From assembly GCA_964401615.1 (NCBI GenBank), contig CAYNZF010000039.1, forward strand, positions 1 through 19,899: a DNA stretch of 19,899 nt, given 5' to 3'. Numbering within the stretch: the stretch's first letter is position 1; each line of letters starts with the position of its first letter. The position numbers and the translations under genes are program-made. The DNA comes from JAXGQD01 sp964401615. Lineage in GTDB: Bacteria > Bacillota > Clostridia > Saccharofermentanales > Fastidiosipilaceae. The notes beneath the pieces are model-generated. The model was given only the letters and a program-made list of their open reading frames with translations, had not been told where the DNA came from and made no database searches. Shown here one piece after another: positions 14,404 to 19,899 of the stretch.

Positions 14404-16344
14404 TCAAAGCGACTTTTTTTGTTCTGTAAGCGCGTCACCCGGCCAAATCACGCGACCCGGCTGTACCAGGCGATAGCCGCCGAGTTGTTCCAGACGCTGC
14501 CGGAAAGCGTCGGATTGGAGTACGCTGATAAAACGCTGCACCCCCGGCATCTGCCAGGCTCCTGCATCGATGAGAAAATCATAAGATTCTTCAGCAAGCG
14601 GCAGAAAGTCCAGGCCGGCAATCCGAGCGGCAGACAGGATACCCATACCGGCATCTGCGGTACCTGCCTTGATTTGAGCCGCGACACCCGTGTGCGTGTA
14701 TTCCTCGCGTGTGTAGCCGGAAATCCGTTCAGACGATATCCCGTGCTGGGTGAGTAGGTGGTCGAGCAGCAAGCGCGTCCCGGCTCCCTTTTGCCGATTG
14801 ACATAGCGAAGTCTGCGTTCGGCGATGTCGGAAAAATCACGAATCTGCAGTGGATTGTCCCGCTGCACGAGCAGACCTTGAAGACGGCGAACGCCTTCGA
14901 CCAAAATGGCTTCACCACCGGCAAAATAGCGTCGGACGACGGCCACGTTATACTCTCCTGAGGTTTCATCCAGTAGGTGTATCCCGCCGATTTGCGCCTC
15001 ATGACGCCGTATTGCCAGGACGCCGCCCATGCTGCCGGCGTGGACGGAGGATAAGGTAACCGCCGGTCCCTCGGATAAGTAAAGCAAGTCAGCGATTTCA
15101 TCGATTAAGGGATCGTGACTGCCGATCACACTAAGCGCGTTTTCGATCTGTGAGAGCGGGCGCAGCAGCCGAATATCGACCAGCGCCGCTTCTTCAAACC
15201 CTTCGCTGTCCCGCGGGATGCTCAGAATACCATCCGCATTTGCATAGCTCGTCAATTTTCCGGCACCGCGATCCAGCGGTGCAGCAATGAGCTGTCCGCG
15301 GCTGCGGGTCAGTCGGACCCGAATATATTCAAGATACTTGAGCGAAGAATTCAGGCGGCGGGTCAAGCGAGCTTGGACGACGGGCCTTTCCGGAATATCA
15401 AGGCCATACCGCTTGCTGAGCAGCGGACGAACCACTTCTTCCAGTACAACCAGACCGGAGACGGGATATCCCGGCAGGCCGATCACCGGCTTGTTACTGC
15501 AAATGCCGAGGACAGCGGGTTTTCCGGGTCGAATGGCAATACCGTGCAGAACCACCTCGCCCAGCGAACGGATCGTAGTTGCTGACAAGTCATCCCGACC
15601 GGCGGATGAGCCGGCGAGCAGCAGGACCAGGTCCGATCGATCGATTGCCTCCGACAAGGCTGCGCGTAATTTTTCAGGATCATCCGGTATGATCGCTGTA
15701 ACGGATACCTCGACACCGTCCACTTCTAGAAACGCACCGTAAACCGTGGTATTGAACTCCGGAATGCGGCCTGCTGTCAGTTCATCCGTTGGCGGGACGA
15801 TCTCATCACCCGTGGGGATCAGGGTCACATGCGGCCGACGCAGGACCGGCACGTTCATCACCGCACCCGCCACCAGTACCCCAAGAAGTGCCGGAGTCAG
15901 GAGGGTGCCGCTGCAGGCCAGCATATCACCTGCACAAAAGTCTTCACCGATCTGGCGAACGTGCTGCCAGGGAACCGCCGGCGCAATCAGACGAATCCGA
16001 TCTCCCAGATCGATGACATCTTCTATCATGACGACCGCATCTGTTCCAAGCGGAAGACCGTCGCCGGTATCCACCATGTGACAGCTTTCTTTAGCAAAAT
16101 CGATGGGTGCTGTTTCGCTCGCCCCGAAAGTCTTTTCAGCACTTACCGCGACCCCATCCATGGCGCAGGCCAGGTAATGTGGAACACTGCGATTCGCATA
16201 TATGGCAGCAGCCGTCCTGCGGCCGAGTCCGTCTCTGACATTGATCATCTCGCTTAAAGGACGAATATCGGCTGCCATCAGACGTTCCAGATAAAGCTCG
16301 ACCGCCTTTTCCAGCGGGGTGTTGGTCAAATATTCCTGTGACAT
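14404..16344 (-). CDS. MoeA fused to a C-terminal periplasmic-binding-protein-like domain
   Basis: A 646-residue fusion. Residues 1 to about 410 are a MoeA domain, which inserts the metal into adenylylated pterin: VPHYLACAMDGVAV, DTGDGLPLGTDAVVMIEDV, IPTGDEIVP, LLLAGSSAGRDDLS, HGIAIRPGKPAVLG and GLPGYPVSGLV are all present. Residues about 430-640 are a PBP-like (type 2 substrate-binding) domain, with GSHDPLIDEIADLL, VHAGSMGGVLAIRRHEAQIGGIHLLDE, NRQKGAGTRLLLDHLL, YTHTGVAAQIKAGTADAGMG and the closing FLPLAEESYDFLI. This domain architecture is known in bacteria and archaea; the ligand of the PBP part is unsettled. No signal peptide, so it acts in the cytoplasm. AGGAGG, overlapping the upstream moeA stop, lies 10 bases before the ATG at 16344; a TTG six bases upstream is less well placed. 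Confidence 0.9.
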   Translation of the reverse strand: MSQEYLTNTPLEKAVELYLERLMAADIRPLSEMINVRDGLGRRTAAAIYANRSVPHYLACAMDGVAVSAEKTFGASETAPIDFAKESCHMVDTGDGLPLGTDAVVMIEDVIDLGDRIRLIAPAVPWQHVRQIGEDFCAGDMLACSGTLLTPALLGVLVAGAVMNVPVLRRPHVTLIPTGDEIVPPTDELTAGRIPEFNTTVYGAFLEVDGVEVSVTAIIPDDPEKLRAALSEAIDRSDLVLLLAGSSAGRDDLSATTIRSLGEVVLHGIAIRPGKPAVLGICSNKPVIGLPGYPVSGLVVLEEVVRPLLSKRYGLDIPERPVVQARLTRRLNSSLKYLEYIRVRLTRSRGQLIAAPLDRGAGKLTSYANADGILSIPRDSEGFEEAALVDIRLLRPLSQIENALSVIGSHDPLIDEIADLLYLSEGPAVTLSSVHAGSMGGVLAIRRHEAQIGGIHLLDETSGEYNVAVVRRYFAGGEAILVEGVRRLQGLLVQRDNPLQIRDFSDIAERRLRYVNRQKGAGTRLLLDHLLTQHGISSERISGYTREEYTHTGVAAQIKAGTADAGMGILSAARIAGLDFLPLAEESYDFLIDAGAWQMPGVQRFISVLQSDAFRQRLEQLGGYRLVQPGRVIWPGDALTEQKKSL

Positions 16345-16359
16345 AAGCAAAAAGCCTCC

Positions 16360-17592
16360 TTAATTAAAACGATAGACCCTGACGCTTGTATCTGCTTCAA
16401 GCCCTTCCCTGTCCCGGCTGATCCTGATGCAGCCATCGCTTTGGCTTAAAACAGTGATCAAACCTGACTTCGTGAAAACCGGTTCCGCCAGCCAACGGTT
16501 CCGGTCCGCGGGATCAGGCCGCAGCCTGACCGGAATAATCGATTCACGCCCCGCATTTGACGGGACTCGGCAGCTGAGCTTGGCGGACACCGTGTCACGT
16601 TCCGGTATGGCGGCCCCTTGTAAAGCGAATAAAAGTGGCTGTGCGAGCCACCAGGCCATGAACCAGGCGGCCAAGGGGTGACCCGGCAGTCCCAGCATAA
16701 TGCACTTACCCGCAACTCCTGCCAGAGTGGGTTTTCCCGGCTTGACGGCGATCCCGTGAAAAAGGATACCCGGCTCGCCCTGTGCTTCGATAGCAGTATG
16801 TAAATGGTCTTTTTCGCCGACAGAACTGCCGCCGGAAATCAGGATGAGGTCACACTCACGCCTGGCTTTTTCGAGGCTGCGCTCCAACAGTTCCGGTCGA
16901 TCTGCAATGATGCCGTAAAGAACCGGTTCTCCACCGGACTGCCGGACCAGTGCGGCAAGGGCCGGACTGTTGAGGTCATGGATGAGGCCCGCTGTCAATG
17001 GATGGCCAAGAGGTACCAGCTCATCACCGGTGGAAATGATGGCGACGCGCGGCCGTTCATACACCACGACGCGGCGCACATCTAAAGCGGCTAAAGTGCC
17101 GATGTCCGCAGTCCGAATCACCCGCCCAGCCGGCAATACAAGCTGACCAGTCTTGAAATCGTCGCCGCGCAGGATCAGATGATCACCCGGCGAAGAGGGC
17201 CGATTGACCAGCATCAGCCCATCACCCAGCGTTTCCACGTACTCGATCATCACCATGGCATCCGCCCCGGCCGGCAATGCACCCCCTGTGGGAACAACTG
17301 CACATTCACCGCTCTTGATTTGGACGTCCGAAGCCCGGCCCATCAACACGGAACCGACCAGCTGCAGCATGGCCGGAATACTGTCGCTCGCACCAAAGGT
17401 GTCGGAAGCACGTACAGCCAGTCCGTCTACGGTGGATCGGTCAAAGCCGGGGACATCCGCCACCGAGCAGACATTCTCAGCCAACACGCGGCCGACCGCT
17501 TCTTCAATTGAAACGGACTGCGTGCGGCCGGTCGGACGAGCGAATCGCAGCAGGATATCTTTTGCCTCGTCAAGCGTTAATACATTCAGCAT
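16360..17592 (-). CDS. moeA: Molybdopterin molybdenumtransferase MoeA
   Basis: A canonical 410-residue MoeA, which inserts molybdate or tungstate into adenylylated molybdopterin. Motifs in order: VPGFDRSTVDGLAV (the Asp of the SxxDGxA motif), VPTGGALPAGADAMVMIE, ISTGDELVPLG, DLNSPAL, LILISGGSSVGEKDH, HGIAVKPGKPTLAG, and GLPGHPLAAWF, followed by a C-terminal beta domain of about 70 residues (RVPSNAGRESIIPVRL, LITVLSQSDGCIRI). The start overlaps the tupC stop by seven bases, so it is co-translated with the tungstate importer. Being tied to TupABC, its natural metal is more likely tungsten than molybdenum, an inference from context. A second MoeA domain follows in the next gene. Confidence 0.94.
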   Translation of the reverse strand: MLNVLTLDEAKDILLRFARPTGRTQSVSIEEAVGRVLAENVCSVADVPGFDRSTVDGLAVRASDTFGASDSIPAMLQLVGSVLMGRASDVQIKSGECAVVPTGGALPAGADAMVMIEYVETLGDGLMLVNRPSSPGDHLILRGDDFKTGQLVLPAGRVIRTADIGTLAALDVRRVVVYERPRVAIISTGDELVPLGHPLTAGLIHDLNSPALAALVRQSGGEPVLYGIIADRPELLERSLEKARRECDLILISGGSSVGEKDHLHTAIEAQGEPGILFHGIAVKPGKPTLAGVAGKCIMLGLPGHPLAAWFMAWWLAQPLLFALQGAAIPERDTVSAKLSCRVPSNAGRESIIPVRLRPDPADRNRWLAEPVFTKSGLITVLSQSDGCIRISRDREGLEADTSVRVYRFN

Positions 17593-18269
17593 GACAGGTC
17601 ACCTCGCAGCTGTATCTGCAGAAATCGAGCCAGTTTTTCATTCTCAGGATGGTTCAGCAATGAGCGGGTGGGACCTTTATCAAGAATCCGGCCTTGATCA
17701 AGGTAAAGTAATTCGTTGGTCAGCTCCCGGATCAGCGAAAGCTGGTGTGAGACCAGGACCAGCAGGCAGGGCGTCTGTTTGAGGTAGCTCTTGATTGCTT
17801 CAGTCGCCAGCTGCAGGCTGCGCATATCCATGCTGTTGGTCGGTTCGTCCAGCAGCAGAATCTGCCTTGGAATCACCAGCATTCTCGCCAGCGCCATTTT
17901 TTGTGTTTCACCGCCGGACAGACGATCAGCTCGCTGATGTGCCAGAGCCGCAAGGTCAAGAAGCTCAAGCTGACGATCAACCTGTGCATTTTTTTCTTCC
18001 CGTGTCAGGCCGCTCGACCGCGGAATACCGAGCTCGATGTTCTGCCGGACTTGCATGGCAAAAGCATAGGGTTTCTGAGGTAAATATCCAAGGCGGGAGG
18101 GGTCGGAGGTGGATTTGAAGCGAGCCATCAAAGCGCGCAGCAAAGTCGTTTTGCCGGCACCATTCGAGCCGATCACCGCATAATGGCCATCGCTGCGCAA
18201 CTGCAGCAAGGGGATGTCCAGTACACAGCGCGAGCCGTAATCCTGTTTCAGGTCCCTGAGCTCAAGCAT
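17586..18269 (-). CDS. tupC: Tungstate ABC transporter ATP-binding protein
   Basis: The ATPase that powers tungstate uptake with TupA and TupB. Length 227 residues. Walker A is GSNGAGKTT (residues 34-42), the Q-loop follows LGYLPQKPYAF (Gln65), the signature is LSGGE (117-121), Walker B is ILLLDEP (137-143) and the switch histidine lies in LVSHQ. The small size, without an extra C-terminal regulatory (TOBE/Mop) domain as found in ModC, agrees with TupC. The ATG at 18269 has GGAGG six bases upstream and overlaps the tupB stop by eight bases; longer upstream frames would run into tupB. Confidence 0.92.
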   Translation of the reverse strand: MLELRDLKQDYGSRCVLDIPLLQLRSDGHYAVIGSNGAGKTTLLRALMARFKSTSDPSRLGYLPQKPYAFAMQVRQNIELGIPRSSGLTREEKNAQVDRQLELLDLAALAHQRADRLSGGETQKMALARMLVIPRQILLLDEPTNSMDMRSLQLATEAIKSYLKQTPCLLVLVSHQLSLIRELTNELLYLDQGRILDKGPTRSLLNHPENEKLARFLQIQLRGDLSC

Positions 18270-18900
18270 TTTTGTCCTCCTGCAGCCAGACCGCAATGAT
18301 ATTGACCCCAAACGATAAAACCAGCAGGACCAGTCCGAGCTGTATTGCTCCGGTGAAATTACCTTTGCTGGTTTCAAGCATGATTGCAGTTGTCATGACG
18401 CGGGTCTTGTCTGCGATATTGCCGCCCACCATCATGACGGCACCGACTTCAGACACGGCCCGCCCGAAACCGGAAAGGACGACCGTGATCAATGGTATTC
18501 GGCATTCCCAAAGCAAAAGGCCATATTCCTGCCCGCGGCTGAGTGAAAGCCCGGTGACGGTTTCCAATATTTGTGGTCTTTTTGCCTCAACGGCTGATAG
18601 GGTCAGGCTCGTGATAATGGGAAAAATCAAGACGACTTGGGCGATAACCATCGCCGTCAATGAAAAGAGCAGATTCAGGCTGCCGAGTGGACCACTTCGC
18701 GAAAGCAGGAGAAAAACGAACAGACCCGCAACCACGGGCGGCAGGCTCATGAAGGTTTGAATGATGCGGCGCAGCATCCGTTTACCGGGAAACTGCAGAG
18801 AGGCCAGCAGCACCCCGGTCGGAATACCGAGCAGAGCAGCGATGGTGGTGCTCATGACCGTCATGATGACGGTCAGCGACAAAATCCGGGGCATATCCAT
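18262..18900 (-). CDS. tupB: Tungstate ABC transporter permease
   Basis: The membrane component of the TupABC importer, 212 residues with about five hydrophobic helices. The first helix begins at once (ILSLTVIMTVMSTTIAALLGIPTG), followed by LPPVVAGLFVFLLLSRSGPLG, TAMVIAQVVLIFPIITSLTLSAV, the cytoplasmic coupling loop region SLSRGQEYGLLLWECRIPLI, and GFGRAVSEVGAVMMVGGNIADKTRVMTTAI, which is typical of TupB/ModB-like permeases. The chosen ATG at 18900 lies one base past the tupA stop (TGAGATG), matching tight translational coupling; no good ribosome binding site is seen. An upstream start at 18966 would give 234 residues, nearer the usual TupB length, but its extra residues fall inside tupA. 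Confidence 0.88.
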   Translation of the reverse strand: MDMPRILSLTVIMTVMSTTIAALLGIPTGVLLASLQFPGKRMLRRIIQTFMSLPPVVAGLFVFLLLSRSGPLGSLNLLFSLTAMVIAQVVLIFPIITSLTLSAVEAKRPQILETVTGLSLSRGQEYGLLLWECRIPLITVVLSGFGRAVSEVGAVMMVGGNIADKTRVMTTAIMLETSKGNFTGAIQLGLVLLVLSFGVNIIAVWLQEDKNA

Positions 18901-18901
18901 C

Positions 18902-19840
18902 TCAGTCAGAGGCGCCGTCGTAAATGAACAAGGGCTCACCGTACTTAGCGTTTCCATAATCAGCAATAAAAGATTTCGCTTCGTCGCTCAACATAAAATC
19001 GATGAAAGCCTGCGCGCCGGCCGCATTGACGTCCGCGTGCTTGTCCTGGCTGATCGCGATCATGGAATAGGTGTTTTTCATATCATCAGACTGACCCAGA
19101 AGAACAGCCAGCCCGGTCTGCTCCTTGGTGGCGAGGTAGGTTGCCTGATCTGTCAGGATGTAGGCTGACATTTCACCCGCCATCTGCAGGCAGGGACCCA
19201 TGCCTTTTCCGGCGGAATTGTACCAGCTGCCTGTGGGCTCGATGCCGGCCTTTTTCCAGATATTCAGTTCTGCCTTGTGAGTGCCCGAGTCATCACCGCG
19301 TGATACGAAGGGCGACTGGGTGTCGGAGATCAATTTGAACGCATCGGCTGCTGTTTTGGCAGACACGATTTTAGCAGGATCTGCTTCCGGACCCGCAATC
19401 ACAAAGAAATTATGCATAAAAGGAATGCGTTTCTCACCAAACCCTGCCTCAATGAAGGCTTCTTCTGAGGCTTTGGCGTGTACCAGCAGCACATCGGCAT
19501 CCCCCGTTTCGCCCAGTTTGATGGCGGCGCCTGTACCATTCGCGATGATATCCAATTGAAAACCCGATTTGGCTTCAAACATTTTTTCCAATTCAGGTAA
19601 AAGCCCGGAGTCATTGACGCTGGTCGTTGTAGAAAGACGGACGACCGGGTTTTGGGGCTGCGTACTTGCCTCTGTTGCAGCCGTTGTGCTTGCATTTGAA
19701 ACGGACGCGCTTGACTCGGCCGCGGCTGCGGAAGCGGTTGTGCCTGTGTTCGCAGATGTATTCATTGACGTGGTTTGAGTACCACAGGCGGCCAAAAACA
19801 ACATGGACAGAGCAAGGGTGACTGATACGGTTTTCTTCAT
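18902..19840 (-). CDS. tupA: Tungstate-binding lipoprotein
   Basis: The extracellular tungstate-capturing protein of the importer, 312 residues. A lipoprotein signal peptide (MKKTVSVTLALSMLFLAAC) ends at lipobox Cys19, followed by a Ser/Thr/Ala-rich linker to about residue 60. The oxyanion-binding core shows RLSTTTSVNDSGLL (family TTTS-x-x-DSGLL), NGTGAAIKLGETGDADVLLVHAK, and FVSRGDDSGTHKAEL, the signatures that separate TupA from the molybdate protein ModA. The rest, SWYNSAGKGMGPCLQMAGEMSAYILTD, is conserved in the family. AAGGAGAAAAGTA sits immediately upstream of the ATG. Part of this ribosome binding site and the whole visible leader fall in the 51-bp terminal repeat. It is the first gene of tupABC-moeA-moeA/PBP. 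Confidence 0.95.
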   Translation of the reverse strand: MKKTVSVTLALSMLFLAACGTQTTSMNTSANTGTTASAAAAESSASVSNASTTAATEASTQPQNPVVRLSTTTSVNDSGLLPELEKMFEAKSGFQLDIIANGTGAAIKLGETGDADVLLVHAKASEEAFIEAGFGEKRIPFMHNFFVIAGPEADPAKIVSAKTAADAFKLISDTQSPFVSRGDDSGTHKAELNIWKKAGIEPTGSWYNSAGKGMGPCLQMAGEMSAYILTDQATYLATKEQTGLAVLLGQSDDMKNTYSMIAISQDKHADVNAAGAQAFIDFMLSDEAKSFIADYGNAKYGEPLFIYDGASD

Positions 19841-19848
19841 TACTTTTC

Positions 19849-19899
19849 TCCTTGTATATTAAAGTCCGTCAGGGTCGTGGTACCTTGTCGGCATTTCTT
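19849..19899. repeat. Right copy of the 51-bp terminal inverted repeat (tupA leader)
   Basis: Exact reverse complement of 5-55. It begins eight bases before the tupA start codon and includes AAGGA of its ribosome binding site. Read toward tupA it can form the same imperfect hairpin (CCGACAAGG with CCTGACGG). Any tupA promoter lies within or beyond this repeat, so it cannot be identified here. Confidence 0.85.

Noticed and set aside
19841..19899. Molybdenum/tungsten cofactor riboswitch upstream of tupA
   Set aside because: The visible leader is only about 59 bases with one weak hairpin and lacks the conserved multi-stem core; it is also repeated upstream of asnA, which has no link to the cofactor.
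1..19899. Composite transposon bounded by the terminal inverted repeats
   Set aside because: No transposase is present and the content is mostly housekeeping (asnA, trp operon, amt), so transfer as a unit is unlikely.

Overview
The window looks like chromosomal DNA of an anaerobic Firmicute, probably a clostridial lineage. The pointers are a tRNA-Trp-sensing T-box leader, strong AGGAGG-type ribosome binding sites, ferredoxin and rubrerythrin-type proteins, a tungsten aldehyde:ferredoxin oxidoreductase (AOR) and a KamA-type radical SAM aminomutase. The exact genus cannot be read from the sequence. The right half (about 11.1 kb onward) is visibly GC-richer than the left half.

Left part (1-5.8 kb): asnA (ammonia-dependent asparagine synthetase) is followed by an ammonium channel with a PII signalling domain fused to its C-terminus. 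Both genes assimilate or sense ammonium, and each is preceded by a strong intrinsic terminator placed just before its ribosome binding site. Next come a reverse-strand radical SAM aminomutase that lacks the lysine-specificity residues of lysine 2,3-aminomutase, a small single-cluster ferredoxin, a divergent ferritin-like (rubrerythrin-type) protein, and the C-terminal remnant of a sugar ABC permease.

Middle (5.9-10.7 kb): a reverse-strand tryptophan operon, trpB-trpA-trpD-trpC-trpF, sits behind a well-formed promoter and a T-box leader with a readable UGG (Trp) specifier. The gene order is permuted from the common EGDCFBA order, and trpE and trpG are not in the window.

Between the trp and AOR promoters lies about 370 bp of AT-rich noncoding DNA carrying two exact copies of a 25-bp repeat, possibly the footprint of a lost mobile element, and a 10-bp inverted repeat.

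Right part (11.1-19.9 kb): a compact tungsten module made of two convergent operons. The forward operon encodes a polyferredoxin with four [4Fe-4S] motifs, AOR, a MoeB/ThiF-like adenylyltransferase and a MoaD-like small protein. The reverse operon encodes the tungstate importer TupA-TupB-TupC, a canonical MoeA, and a MoeA fused to a periplasmic-binding-protein-like domain. Together they would import tungstate, insert it into pterin and supply AOR. The two operons meet with six bases between their stop codons.

The two ends of the window carry the same 51-bp sequence in inverted orientation. The right copy forms the leader of tupA. This could be the shared edge of a dispersed repeat such as an insertion sequence, a repeated regulatory leader, or an assembly effect.
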